This document shows, piece by piece, positions 23,345-32,508 of a stretch of DNA of 37,808 bases. This DNA is from an uncultured Lachnospiraceae bacterium (GTDB taxonomy: Bacteria; Bacillota; Clostridia; Lachnospirales; Lachnospiraceae): contig CALWRT010000140.1 of assembly GCA_944384015.1 (NCBI GenBank), positions 1-37,808 of the forward strand, given 5' to 3'. A program made the position numbers and the translations under genes. The notes under the pieces are model-generated. The model did not search any database, had not been told where the DNA came from, and saw only the letters and a list, made by a program, of their open reading frames with translations. Positions within the stretch are counted from its first letter, which is position 1, and every line of letters starts with the position of its first letter.

Positions 23345-24550
23345 TCAGTCTCTCTCGAAGAGACGGTCTATCACCTTATGGCCTTCGGCAATATCATTTC
23401 CGCTCCTGCGGGCCTCTTCTTCATTATAGAGCCACTCTCTGTTCTGCTGTTTCCTGCTGTCGTACAGCAGATATGGCACCGGCGCCGACGTATGCGTCCG
23501 CACCCGGATCGGCGTCGGATGATCCGGCAGCACCATCATCCGGTAATCCATTCCTGAAGCGTCCAGCCCTTCCTTTACCTTGCGGATGACCCGCTGATCC
23601 AGATACTCGATCGCCTGCACTTTCTTCTCAATGCTTCCCTGGTGTCCCATCTCGTCTGGAGCCTCCACATGGATATAGGCAAAATCATATCCGCCCTTCG
23701 TCAGTGCGTCCACAGCCGCCTGGGCCTTGCCCTCATAATTCGTGTGGAGGCCTCCGTTGGCTCCTTCTACCTGTATAACCTTCATCCCGGCTCCCACTGC
23801 AATGCCCTTGAGCAGATCCACAGCGGAAATCATCACGCCCTTCATCCCATTCTTCTCTTCAAAAGACGACAGTGACGGCCTGGTGCCGGCTCCCCAGAAC
23901 CAGAAGCAGTTAGCCGGGTTTTCTCCCCTCCTCCTGCGTTCCAGATTAATGGGATGATCTTTCAGTATCTCATAGCTGCGCTTCATCATCCTAAGGAGGT
24001 CCGCCTCCTTAGGCAGATGCTGGCCAATTGTCTGGTTGAGAACGTCGTGGGGCTGGACGAGATCGACCACTCTCCCCTTCTTCCAGATCAGAAGATGTCG
24101 ATAGCTCGTCCCCACATAGAACCGATATACATCGGTCTCCAGCTCTTTCCTCACCGCTTCCAGCAGCACGGCGGCGTCCTCCGTACTTATTTCGCCGGAA
24201 CTATGGTCGATGATTCTCTGTTCTTCAAACGGCGCCTCATCCTCCGTAATCGTAACAATGTTTGTCCGGAGGGCCACATCATCGGCCTCCATGTCCACGC
24301 CGATGCTCAGCGCCTCCAGGGGCGATCTGCCGGTATAATATTTCTGCGGATCATATCCCAGCACGGATAAGTTCGCCGTATCACTGCCAGGCTTCATTCC
24401 CTCCGGTATTGTATGCACCATTCCGATCTCTGACATCTTAGCCAGTGTATCCATCATCGGGGTGCCGGCATAGGCAAGAGGGGTCTTCCCCCCAAGTTCT
24501 TCCAGCGGTTCATCTGCCATCCCGTCGCCCAGTACAATCACATATTTCAT
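23345..24550 (-). CDS. ApgM-type homoserine kinase (cofactor-independent phosphoglycerate mutase family)
   Basis: A 401-residue alkaline-phosphatase-superfamily protein. MKYVIVLGDGMADEP carries the first metal-binding Asp, GSDTANLSVLGYDP the catalytic-type Ser/Thr region, and HVEAPDEMGHQG and VLPDHPTPIRVRTHTSAPVP the C-terminal metal ligands. It belongs to the archaeal-type phosphoglycerate mutase family. The subgroup linked to hom and aspartokinase is the proposed non-orthologous homoserine kinase that replaces ThrB. Its place between hom and lysC, and the lack of a GHMP-type thrB in the window, support that role. The alternative is a plain phosphoglycerate mutase. Confidence 0.85.
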   Translation of the reverse strand: MKYVIVLGDGMADEPLEELGGKTPLAYAGTPMMDTLAKMSEIGMVHTIPEGMKPGSDTANLSVLGYDPQKYYTGRSPLEALSIGVDMEADDVALRTNIVTITEDEAPFEEQRIIDHSSGEISTEDAAVLLEAVRKELETDVYRFYVGTSYRHLLIWKKGRVVDLVQPHDVLNQTIGQHLPKEADLLRMMKRSYEILKDHPINLERRRRGENPANCFWFWGAGTRPSLSSFEEKNGMKGVMISAVDLLKGIAVGAGMKVIQVEGANGGLHTNYEGKAQAAVDALTKGGYDFAYIHVEAPDEMGHQGSIEKKVQAIEYLDQRVIRKVKEGLDASGMDYRMMVLPDHPTPIRVRTHTSAPVPYLLYDSRKQQNREWLYNEEEARRSGNDIAEGHKVIDRLFERD

Positions 24551-24601
24551 CTTCTCCTCCTCCCGGCGCCCTTGCCGCGCCGTCTAAGTCTGCAGCTCTT
24601 A

Positions 24602-25813
24602 CTATTTGACACGAATTCGGCTGATGATTCTTCCGGCCTTCTTAGCCGCCTCAGCAAAATCCTCCTCCTTCATCTCGGCTGTCATGAAGGCATATTCACC
24701 CGCCTCCTGGGATTCTACCGGCGTCACCTCACCGAAATAGGTTCCTGCCGCAGCCAGCACTTCTTCCTTCGTGCCTTCCATCCGAACAAAGAAACGGTTC
24801 CTGCACAGTCCGAAGTCCTTCACTTCCAATTTCCTCTTATCCCACAGGAACTTGGCCGTGCTCCCCTTATGTCTGGCAGCGTCGATCACGTCTGCCACCA
24901 CCGCGCTGGCTGTCGGGAGCTTGCCTGCTCCTCTGCCGTAGTACATCGTGTCTCCCAGCATATTGCTCTTGACAAGGATGCCGTTGTAGACATCGTTCAC
25001 CATATACAGCGGATTCTCACTGTCAATCATGAAGGGGGCTACCATGGCGAAAATCCCATCGCCGTCCCGCCTGCCGGTCGCCAGAAGCTTAATGCTGCGT
25101 CCGAGAGCGCCGGCGTACTTGATATCAGCGGCAGTAATCTTCGTGATCCCCTCTGTGTAAATGTCCTTATAATCTACCTGCCTGCAGAAGGCAAGGGAAG
25201 AAAGGATGGCAATCTTGCGGCAGGCATCGTAGCCTTCCACATCCGCCTCTGGATTACGCTCCGCATATCCCAGCTCCTGAGCGTCTCTTAACACTTCCTG
25301 GAATTCTTTCCCCTCATTTTTCATTCTGGTGAGAATATAGTTGGTTGTACCGTTCAGAATGCCGGTGACTTCCTCTATAATCTCTGCGGTCAAGGCATAG
25401 TTCAGCGGGCGGATAATCGGGATGCCGCCTCCTACGCTGGCCTCGTACAGATAATTGACCTGATGTTCAGCGGCAATGCTCAGCAAGTCTGCTCCGCATT
25501 CTGCGACCAGCTCTTTATTGGACGTGCATACGCTCTTGCCCGCCTCAAGCGCCTGCTTGGTAAATTCATAGGCAGGATGAAGCCCGCCCATCGTCTCTAC
25601 CACAATATCGACTTCCGGGTCCCGGACGATCATCTCATAGTCATGCACCAGGATATCCTCAATATCGCTTCCCGGAAAATCCCGAAGATCCAGCACGTAT
25701 TTTATGCGGATTTCCTCACTCAGCTCCCGGACAATCCCTTCCTGGTTCGTCCGTATCACCTCCACAACTCCGCTGCCGACTGTTCCATATCCAAGAACTG
25801 CTACCTGTATCAT
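24602..25813 (-). CDS. hom: Homoserine dehydrogenase
   Basis: Reduces aspartate semialdehyde to homoserine with NAD(P)H. The 403-residue protein has VAVLGYGTVGSGVV (Rossmann GxGxxG) at 4-17, VCTSNKELVAECGADL, GGGIPIIRPLN, the ILNGTTNYILTRM motif, NPEADVEGYDACRK with the catalytic-site Lys and Asp residues, and a C-terminal ACT domain (RFFVRMEG onward). The ATG at 25813 follows AGGAGGAGGAAAAC; the frame extends to 25918 without support. The ACT domain suggests threonine feedback inhibition. Confidence 0.95.
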   Translation of the reverse strand: MIQVAVLGYGTVGSGVVEVIRTNQEGIVRELSEEIRIKYVLDLRDFPGSDIEDILVHDYEMIVRDPEVDIVVETMGGLHPAYEFTKQALEAGKSVCTSNKELVAECGADLLSIAAEHQVNYLYEASVGGGIPIIRPLNYALTAEIIEEVTGILNGTTNYILTRMKNEGKEFQEVLRDAQELGYAERNPEADVEGYDACRKIAILSSLAFCRQVDYKDIYTEGITKITAADIKYAGALGRSIKLLATGRRDGDGIFAMVAPFMIDSENPLYMVNDVYNGILVKSNMLGDTMYYGRGAGKLPTASAVVADVIDAARHKGSTAKFLWDKRKLEVKDFGLCRNRFFVRMEGTKEEVLAAAGTYFGEVTPVESQEAGEYAFMTAEMKEEDFAEAAKKAGRIISRIRVK

Positions 25814-25875
25814 GTTTTCCTCCTCCTGTCGCTGCTCCAATTCAGGCAGATGAAGAAGCGGACCATTCCCTTTCT

Positions 25876-26319
25876 TCACTCCCTGGCTAATATTTTTACA
25901 TAATGTATTTCCGGGCACTCCTCAATCCTTCCCATCATCTGGGACAGATCGCCGGTAGACGTCAGCGCCTCCACTGACAGCGTCAAAGACGCTATCCCGC
26001 CAATGGGGATGCTCTGATGGATTGTCAGAATATTAGCCCGGTACTCCGCCACAATCCCGAGCACTTCGCTCAATGCTCCGGGTTCATCCTCCATCTGCAT
26101 CATCAGCGTGATTGTCTTCCCTTTGTCATTCTCATGAAATGGGAAAATATCATCCTTGTACTTATAAAAGGAACTCCGGCTGATACCTACTTGGTCAGTT
26201 GCTTCCTGAACCGTAGATACTCTGCCGGAATCCAATAGTCTCTTGGCCTCCACCACTTTCAAAAGCACTTCAGGAACTGCTTTCCCCGTCACTACATAAT
26301 ACTTCTGCTTCTGCGCCAT
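25876..26319 (-). CDS. ACT-domain regulatory protein (PheB-like)
   Basis: A 147-residue protein with an N-terminal helix-turn-helix-like region (VQEATDQVGISRSSFYKYKD) and a C-terminal ACT domain (LMMQMEDEPGALSEVLGIVA). This is the layout of the UPF0735/PheB family found beside hom in Firmicutes. It may sense an amino acid and act on the operon or its enzymes; this has not been settled for the family. The ATG at 26319 is chosen because AAAGGATGG ends eight bases upstream, overlapping the alternative ATG at 26328. First gene of the operon. Confidence 0.85.
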   Translation of the reverse strand: MAQKQKYYVVTGKAVPEVLLKVVEAKRLLDSGRVSTVQEATDQVGISRSSFYKYKDDIFPFHENDKGKTITLMMQMEDEPGALSEVLGIVAEYRANILTIHQSIPIGGIASLTLSVEALTSTGDLSQMMGRIEECPEIHYVKILARE

Positions 26320-26389
26320 ACCAACCATCCTTTATCCATTGCCGGATTTTGTTGTTTGCCTTTGAAACACATTTGTCTTCCAAGGAAAG

Positions 26390-26421
26390 ATATTAACACA
26401 CTTATTCCACTTGTGCAAGTG
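26390..26421 (-). promoter_or_regulatory. Promoter of the ACT-hom-kinase-lysC operon
   Basis: On the minus strand TTGCAC (26413-26418), 17 bases, TAATAT (26390-26395). The -35 lies inside CACTTG-TG-CAAGTG (26408-26421), a perfect 6+6 inverted repeat that could be an operator. No T-box or amino-acid riboswitch is recognisable in the roughly 70-base leader. Confidence 0.65.
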
Positions 26422-26534
26422 TTCTTCGCCAAAGTTATTCTATTTTCGTAACTGTTCAGTCATGGCTTGGACGACAGGCGAACCACGCCTGCATAAATGT
26501 CCCGCTGTACAAATTATGAGCTGAACGCCTGGGG

Positions 26535-27660
26535 CTACGCCTCTTCTTCCTTGCCCTTCAGGCTGCTCCATTTCAGATAGGCATTGATAAAAGGGTCAAG
26601 ACCGCCGTCCAGAACATTCTGAACATTGCCCGACTCAAAATTTGTTCGGTGATCCTTCACCATCGTGTAAGGCTGCAGGACATAAGAACGTATCTGATTC
26701 CCCCATCCAATCTCCTTCACTTCTCCCCGGATGCCGGAAATCTTCTCTTCATTCTCCTGCTGCTTGAGCAGATACAGCTTGGACTTGAGCATCTGCATCG
26801 CTTTGTCTTTGTTCTGGAACTGGGAACGCTCGTTCTGGCACTGCACCACAATGCCGGTGGGAATATGGGTAATGCGGATAGCCGAGGACGTCTTGTTAAT
26901 ATGCTGGCCTCCAGCTCCGCTTGAGCGGTACGTATCGATCCTCAGATCCTTCTCATCAATCTCCACATCCACATCTTCCTCAATGTCAGGCATGACATCC
27001 AAAGACACAAAAGAAGTCTGGCGTTTTCCGGCTGCGTTAAAAGGAGATATCCGCACCAGCCGGTGCACGCCCTTCTCCGATTTCAGATAGCCATAGGCGA
27101 ACTCTCCGTTCACCTGGAAAGTGACAGATTTAATGCCTGCTTCCTCCCCGTCCAGATAGTCCAGCACTTCCACTTGATATCCCTTGGCATCTGCCCAGCG
27201 GCAGTACATCCGATATAACATTCCTGCCCAGTCGCAGGCCTCTGTCCCGCCTGCTCCCGCGTGCAGAGTAAGAATTGCGCTGTTCTTATCATATTCCCCG
27301 GACAGCAGTGTCTTCATACGAATATTCTCAAAGGTAGATGCGAAATCATCCAGCGACTCCTGTATTTCCGGAATCAGAGAAGCGTCATTCTCCTCATACC
27401 CCATCTCAATCAGCGTCTGGATATCCTCGTATTGGCTGACCAGCCCTGCGTACGTATCTCTGTCGCTCTTCAGGCTGTTCAGCTCAATCATATACTTCTG
27501 GGAGCGCTCTGTATCATCCCAGAATCCCGGCGCTTCCATCTCTCTTTCTAATTCTTCGATCCTCTGCTCTTTGTTAGCCAGGTCAAAGTGAATCCCTCAC
27601 TTCCGCTAATGGACTTTCATAGGAATTCAAAATGCTCTTGAAATTATCTAATTCAACCAC
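26535..27660 (-). CDS. prfB: Peptide chain release factor 2 with programmed +1 frameshift
   Basis: Recognises UGA and UAA stops. The gene is in two frames. A GTG start at 27660, preceded by AAAGAGGTGA, gives 25 codons ending in CTT-TGA-C (TGA at 27583-27585). The ribosome must slip +1 there to continue as DLANKEQRIEELEREMEAPG. AGGGAT just upstream is the stimulatory Shine-Dalgarno-like element. The full product is 374 residues, with the SPF anticodon-like tripeptide (RISPFNAAGKRQ), GAGGQHINKTSSAIR (GGQ loop) and QCQNERSQFQNK. Frameshifting is autoregulated by RF2 level in known cases. Confidence 0.95.
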
Positions 27661-27698
27661 GCGAATCACCTCTTTCTATAAAATATAAGTTATGGAAA

Positions 27699-27715
27699 CA
27701 CTGATTTGATCAGTG
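27699..27715. repeat. Short hairpin between secA and prfB
   Basis: CACTGAT (27699-27705) pairs with ATCAGTG (27709-27715). On the minus strand it is followed by TTTCC only, so it is a poor terminator. secA and prfB may be partly co-transcribed. Confidence 0.35.
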
Positions 27716-27797
27716 CTCTAATCCGTCATTGACGAGACCGACAACGAAAGCTTCCCGAAAAACAGGACTGCGGACGTGCATGCAGCCCGGCATAGAA

Positions 27798-30362
27798 TCA
27801 TTTGTTTCTGCCGCAGCACTGCTTATATTTCTTGCCGCTGCCGCAGGGGCACGGATCGTTGGGATATACCTTGGCATTCTCCCGCTTCTTGGGAGCCCTT
27901 GGCCCTGACTCATCTTTATTCGTGCCGGTTACCTTGGCCACTTCTTCCCGCTCCACCTTCTGTTCGATCTTCAGATGCATCAGCAGACGTACCGTATCTT
28001 CCCTGACACTTGCCGTCATAGCGTCGAACATCTCATAGCCGTTCAGCTTATATTCTACAAGGGGATCCTTCTGCCCATAAGCTTGGAGCCCAATTCCCTG
28101 CCGCATCTGATCCATATCGTCGATATGGGTCATCCACTTCCGATCGATTACCTTCAGCAGAATCACCCTCTCGGCCTCCCTGATCATCTCCGGCTCCGGG
28201 AATTCTGTCTCTTTCAGCTCATACAGTTTCACCGCTTTCTGCTTCAGCTCCTGCTTCAGGGATTCTTTGGTCATGCCGGCAACCCCGTCGTGAGTGAGAA
28301 TCGGCAGCGGAACAATGGGAATCAGCATCTCATTGAGCTCTTCCAAATTCCAGGCGGACGTGTCCGCATCCTCTCCGATACAGCTGTCCACCGCATTCTC
28401 CACAATATCCATGATCATCTTGTAGATCGCCTCGCGCATATTCTCGCCGTCCAGCACACGGCGCCGCTCCGCGTAGATGATCTCCCTCTGTTCATTCATG
28501 ACCTGGTCATATTCCAGCAAATTCTTACGGATTCCGAAGTTGTTCCTCTCTATCCGCATTTGCGCCTTCTCAATCGCGTCCGTCAGCATCTTATGCTGAA
28601 TCTCCTCGTACTCTTCTACGCCGAGGGCGTTGAATATGCTCATCAGCCTCTCGGAGCCGAACAGCCTCATCAAATCATCTTCCAGCGATATATAGAACTT
28701 AGAGGAACCAGGATCTCCCTGACGGCCGGAACGGCCGCGCAGCTGGTTGTCAATACGTCTGGATTCATGCCTCTCTGTCCCAATAATCCGCAGGCCTCCT
28801 GCCAAGCGCGCCTCGTCGTCCAGCTTGATGTCCGTACCGCGGCCGGCCATATTCGTGGCGATGGTGACCGCCCCGTGCACACCGGCGTCCTTGATGATCT
28901 CAGCCTCCATCTCGTGGAACTTCGCGTTCAGCACTTTATGGGGAATCCCCTCCTTGCTCAGCATCCTGCTCAGTTCTTCAGAGGCATCGATATTTATCGT
29001 GCCCACCAGTACCGGCTGGCCCTTTGCATGAGTCTCCTTGATATCCTCCACCACTTCATGCAGCTTCTCCCGCCTTGTCTTGTATACGGCGTCATGCTCA
29101 TCCACGCGGATCACCGGCTTGTTCGTAGGGATCTCAATGACGTCCATGCCGTATATATCCCGGAACTCCTTCTCTTCCGTGAGGGCTGTACCGGTCATGC
29201 CGCATTTCTTATCATACTTATTGAAAAAGTTCTGGAAGGTAATCGTCGCCAGCGTCTTGCTCTCTCGCTTCACCTTTACATGTTCCTTCGCCTCGATTGC
29301 CTGGTGCAGGCCGTCGGAGTACCGCCTTCCAGGCATGATGCGTCCCGTAAACTCATCGACGATCAGCACCTTGTCATCCTGGACAACATAGTCCTGATCC
29401 CGGAACATAAGGTAGTTCGCCCGCAGCGCCAGAATGATATTATGCTGGATCTCCAGGTTCTCCGGGTCAGCCAGATTGTCGATATGGAAAAACGCCTCCA
29501 CCTTCTTGACGCCTTCCTCTGTCAGATTCACCAGCTTATCCTTCTCGTTGACCACGAAGTCGCCGTCTTCCTCGGCCACTTCCCCCATCAGGGCGTCCAT
29601 CTTGGTCAGCTCATGATATTCCCCTCTCTTGAGCTGTCTCGCAAGTATGTCACACACCTCATACAGCTTCGTCGACTTGCCGCTCTGGCCAGAGATAATC
29701 AGAGGTGTTCTCGCCTCGTCAATCAGCACAGAGTCCACCTCATCGATGATGGCATAGTGCAGACCCCGCTGCACAAGCTGAGCCTTATAGATCACCATAT
29801 TGTCCCTTAGATAGTCGAATCCCAGTTCGTTGTTGGTAATATACGTAATGTCACAGCTGTAGGCGGCGCGTCTCTCTTCTTTGTCCATGGAATTCAGAAC
29901 GCATCCCACCTTCAGTCCCAAGAATTCATGGACAGCTCCCATCCACTGGGCGTCGCGGTGAGCCAGATAATCATTGACCGTCACAATGTGAACACCCTTG
30001 CCCTCCAGCGCGTTCAGGTAAGCCGGAAGAGTAGATACCAGCGTCTTTCCTTCACCGGTACGCATCTCTGCAATACGCCCCTGATGGAGGATAATTCCTC
30101 CGATGAGCTGCACACGGTAATGCTCCATTCCCAGCACCCGCCTGGCGGCCTCCCGCACAACAGCAAATGCCTCTACGAGCAGATCATCCAATGTCTCCCC
30201 ATCCTCCAGGCGCTTCTTAAATTCCCTTGTCTTCGCCTTCAGATCCTCATCGTCCAGCTCCATCATCTCTGGCCGAAGCCTTTCAATCGCATCTACCAGC
30301 GAATCAATCCGCTTCAGCTCTCTGGAACTGTGGGTACCAAATAACTTTTCTGCTATTTTCAT
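27798..30362 (-). CDS. secA: Preprotein translocase ATPase SecA
   Basis: Motor of the Sec export pathway, acting at the membrane with SecYEG. The 854-residue protein has Walker A MRTGEGKT near 100, the Walker B/DEAD-like region [20 protein letters not shown], the [14 protein letters not shown] motif, and the [20 protein letters not shown] stretch. It ends with the zinc-binding tail [18 protein letters not shown], used for SecB or ribosome contact in other bacteria. The ATG follows AGGAG with eight bases spacing. A 63-codon frame overlaps the start by four bases, and the transcript leader is long. Confidence 0.97.
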   Translation of the reverse strand: MKIAEKLFGTHSSRELKRIDSLVDAIERLRPEMMELDDEDLKAKTREFKKRLEDGETLDDLLVEAFAVVREAARRVLGMEHYRVQLIGGIILHQGRIAEMRTGEGKTLVSTLPAYLNALEGKGVHIVTVNDYLAHRDAQWMGAVHEFLGLKVGCVLNSMDKEERRAAYSCDITYITNNELGFDYLRDNMVIYKAQLVQRGLHYAIIDEVDSVLIDEARTPLIISGQSGKSTKLYEVCDILARQLKRGEYHELTKMDALMGEVAEEDGDFVVNEKDKLVNLTEEGVKKVEAFFHIDNLADPENLEIQHNIILALRANYLMFRDQDYVVQDDKVLIVDEFTGRIMPGRRYSDGLHQAIEAKEHVKVKRESKTLATITFQNFFNKYDKKCGMTGTALTEEKEFRDIYGMDVIEIPTNKPVIRVDEHDAVYKTRREKLHEVVEDIKETHAKGQPVLVGTINIDASEELSRMLSKEGIPHKVLNAKFHEMEAEIIKDAGVHGAVTIATNMAGRGTDIKLDDEARLAGGLRIIGTERHESRRIDNQLRGRSGRQGDPGSSKFYISLEDDLMRLFGSERLMSIFNALGVEEYEEIQHKMLTDAIEKAQMRIERNNFGIRKNLLEYDQVMNEQREIIYAERRRVLDGENMREAIYKMIMDIVENAVDSCIGEDADTSAWNLEELNEMLIPIVPLPILTHDGVAGMTKESLKQELKQKAVKLYELKETEFPEPEMIREAERVILLKVIDRKWMTHIDDMDQMRQGIGLQAYGQKDPLVEYKLNGYEMFDAMTASVREDTVRLLMHLKIEQKVEREEVAKVTGTNKDESGPRAPKKRENAKVYPNDPCPCGSGKKYKQCCGRNK

Positions 30363-30550
30363 ACATCATTCTCCTGACTTTTCATGCCGCCCGTACAGCA
30401 ACAGTTCAGACTTCCGGCTTCACCGTCACTCATAGATGCGCACAAACTGCGTTTCCCGCGGCTTGCCGCCTGACAGCCCTGGTTCACGCCGCATCCAAGC
30501 TCGGCGCCTCGCGGAATCTTTGAAAACTGAACTGTTGTCACGTATACCAT
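30359..30550 (-). CDS. Possible upstream ORF overlapping the secA start
   Basis: A 63-codon frame ends GAT GTA TGA, overlapping the secA ATG by four bases. The start at 30550 has only a weak AAGAAAG site. The peptide is Cys- and Gly-rich near its end ([17 protein letters not shown]) and has no signal peptide or known family. It could be chance, or a translated leader coupled to secA, in the way secM precedes secA in Enterobacteria; sequence similarity to SecM is absent. Confidence 0.25.
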   Translation of the reverse strand: MVYVTTVQFSKIPRGAELGCGVNQGCQAASRGKRSLCASMSDGEAGSLNCCCTGGMKSQENDV

Positions 30551-30620
30551 TGACTTTCTTCACAGGCCGCATATATAACACTTACAGAACAGCTGCCTTG
30601 GGCAGTCGTGCTCAGATTCC

Positions 30621-30649
30621 ATTGTATCACTTGAAAAACAAGGAAACAA
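30621..30649 (-). promoter_or_regulatory. Promoter of secA with a long leader
   Basis: On the minus strand TTGTTT (30644-30649), 17 bases, TACAAT (30621-30626). The leader to the secA ATG is about 250 bases and contains GC-rich palindromic sequence at 30450-30510. The 125 bases between this promoter and hpf hold no gene. Confidence 0.65.
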
Positions 30650-30773
30650 TAGCTATTTTTCAAAACAGTTCCTCCTTCCCCTGAACGGCAGGCGCCTGTA
30701 TGACCCAAAAACGGGACCCTCCCTGCGGAAGAGCCCCATCTCTTGGTTTCTTTCAATTATTTTCCTGCTGCTG

Positions 30774-31301
30774 TCAGCACTCTGGCTCTATTAAGCCGTA
30801 GGTGTTCCCTTTCCTCTTGTACACCACGTTCACTTCGTCGGTCTCCGCGTTGCGGAAGACGAAGAAGCTGTGGCCGAGCAGCTCCATCTGCACGCAGGCG
30901 TCCTCCGGATACATCGGCTTGATTCCGAACGTCTTGCGGCGGATAATCTCAATGGAATCGTCTGTATCGAAGTCCTTCTCTATGAATTCTTTGTTAAAGT
31001 TGCCGCCCTCCTGTTTCTTATCAATGATTTTCTTCTTATATTTCTTAAGCTGCCTCTCGATCACCTCTTCTACCAGGTCGATCGATACGTACATGTCGTT
31101 GCTTACCTGCTCGGAACGGATGATATTTCCCTTCACTGGGATGGTTACTTCTATCTTCTGCCGTTCCTTCTCTACACTCATGGTTACGATGATCTCAGTA
31201 TCAGGAGTAAAGTATTTTTCCAATTTTCCCAATTTATCCATGACGGCTGCTTTTAGCCCTTCCGTCACATCCAGATTCTTCCCGCTGATCGTAAAACGCA
31301 T
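30774..31301 (-). CDS. hpf: Long-form ribosome hibernation promoting factor
   Basis: Binds the 30S subunit and drives 100S dimer formation in stationary phase. The 175-residue protein has the N-terminal HPF/RaiA domain (RFTISGKNLDVTEGLKAAVM, residues 2-21, to about 100) and the C-terminal dimerisation domain typical of the long form (RRKTFGIKPMYPEDACVQME, then FFVFRNAETDEVNVVYKRK). The ATG at 31301 follows AAGGAG; GTG at 31310 would be too close to that site. Single gene with its own promoter. Confidence 0.95.
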   Translation of the reverse strand: MRFTISGKNLDVTEGLKAAVMDKLGKLEKYFTPDTEIIVTMSVEKERQKIEVTIPVKGNIIRSEQVSNDMYVSIDLVEEVIERQLKKYKKKIIDKKQEGGNFNKEFIEKDFDTDDSIEIIRRKTFGIKPMYPEDACVQMELLGHSFFVFRNAETDEVNVVYKRKGNTYGLIEPEC

Positions 31302-31411
31302 GCTGCCCACTCCTTTTCCTCTTTATTCTAACAGCAGGCCTGCAGCTACTATCAAGCCCTCTGCCTCATGGAAGTCAAATGGTAACGGCTTGCCCCTCTG
31401 TTATGTTTTTA

Positions 31412-31439
31412 ATTATATCATATCTGCCAAAAATTACAA
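31412..31439 (-). promoter_or_regulatory. Promoter of hpf
   Basis: On the minus strand TTGTAA (31434-31439), 16 bases, TATAAT (31412-31417), about 110 bases ahead of the hpf start. Confidence 0.65.
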
Positions 31440-31517
31440 CAATTTTCCGAAAAATAAAGATTTATCCGCCCAATTGATTCTACACTTTGGTTGCTGCATA
31501 ATGGGGTTTTATGTAAA

Positions 31518-32318
31518 TCATTTCCCTTTGTCTCTGCTCTTCAAGCCCCTGATAAAACCCGGAATTTTACGGTATTCCAACTTTCCGCCGAACAGATCCA
31601 ACGCGCTGCCAATCGTAACGTCCACTCTCCCTTGTCCAAGTGTCTCCAGCTTCTCCAAGTCGCGGTAATCCGACACTCCTCCTGCATAAGTCACTGGAAG
31701 TCCCTTCGTACAGCCCAGCATGCGGACAACTCCCTCCTCGATTCCAGACGTCTTCCCCTCCACATCCACTGCGTGAACAAGAAACTCCGCGCAGTAGGGC
31801 GTCAGCCGCTCCAGCAGCTCTTCTCTCATCTCCACGTCCGTGAACTTCTGCCAGCGGTCTGTGACCACATAATACTTCTCTCCCCTCCTGCGGCAGCTGA
31901 CATCCAAAACAAGATGCTCCTTCCCCACGGCATCTTTCAGCTTCCGCAGATGGTCATAACGGATCTGGCCGTCTCGAAACACATAGGAAGTGACAATGAC
32001 ATGGGATGCTCCCGCATCCAGGAATTCTCCTGCATTGTCCGGCCTCACGCCTCCTCCCAGCTGCATGCCGCCAGGGTATGCCCGCAGGGCCTGCAGCGCC
32101 TGTTCCTTTGTTCTGGCATAATATTCAGAAGTCTCCGGATTCAGGAGGATGATATGCCCTCCCGTCAGCCCGTCTTCTCTGTAACGTTCGGCATACCATG
32201 CGGCATCCTTATTGGATACAAAATTCTCTTGGGCCTGATCTCCTCTGTCCGCCAGGCTTCCCCCGATAATCTGCTTTACCTTCCCGTTATGTATATCAAT
32301 GCAGGGACGAAATTTCAT
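31518..32318 (-). CDS. hisA: Eukaryotic-type phosphoribosylformimino-AICAR ribotide isomerase
   Basis: Fourth step of histidine biosynthesis (ProFAR isomerase), a TIM barrel of 266 residues. MKFRPCIDIHNGKVKQIIGG, GGHIILLNPETSEYYARTKE, MQLGGGVRPDNAGEFLDAGA, LVLDVSCRRRGEKYYVVTDR and LPVTYAGGVSDYRDLEKL match the yeast HIS6-type branch rather than ordinary bacterial HisA. The ATG at 32318 follows AGGAGGAAGAGCGGA; the long frame upstream to 32543 is spurious. It stands alone, away from a his operon, behind an unrelated lipoprotein gene. Confidence 0.9.
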   Translation of the reverse strand: MKFRPCIDIHNGKVKQIIGGSLADRGDQAQENFVSNKDAAWYAERYREDGLTGGHIILLNPETSEYYARTKEQALQALRAYPGGMQLGGGVRPDNAGEFLDAGASHVIVTSYVFRDGQIRYDHLRKLKDAVGKEHLVLDVSCRRRGEKYYVVTDRWQKFTDVEMREELLERLTPYCAEFLVHAVDVEGKTSGIEEGVVRMLGCTKGLPVTYAGGVSDYRDLEKLETLGQGRVDVTIGSALDLFGGKLEYRKIPGFIRGLKSRDKGK

Positions 32319-32407
32319 TCCGCTCTTCCTCCTATTTATCATTCCATGAACCGTCCGGCACATAGGCATGCGGCCCGGACCGCCGCGAATGGATGCTTCC
32401 ATATAAG

Positions 32408-32453
32408 ATGCCGGAGAACTGCGCCGTACGGCGGAACACAGCTTCCCCGGCAT
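32408..32453. repeat. GC-rich hairpin upstream of hisA
   Basis: ATGCCGG (32408-32414) pairs with CCGGCAT (32447-32453), with partial inner pairing around a perfect GCCGTACGGC palindrome. It lies between the lipoprotein gene and hisA. There is no T run, so it may be a REP-like element or leader structure. Confidence 0.5.
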
Positions 32454-32508
32454 GCTGTCCATATTGATTGCCCCTGGGATATTGAAAACCTTGGGACATT
32501 GCACGGTC

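Noticed and set aside
26320-26390. T-box or threonine attenuator ahead of the ACT gene
   Set aside because: The leader is only about 70 bases and has no T-box sequence or run of Thr/Ile codons.
26470-26500. Hairpin CAGGCG/CGCCTG after prfB
   Set aside because: Short stem without a T run; not enough to call a terminator.
27975-29810. 611-codon open frame on the plus strand
   Set aside because: Antisense shadow of secA; it is open because of codon usage, has His/Leu-rich composition typical of such shadows and no ribosome site.
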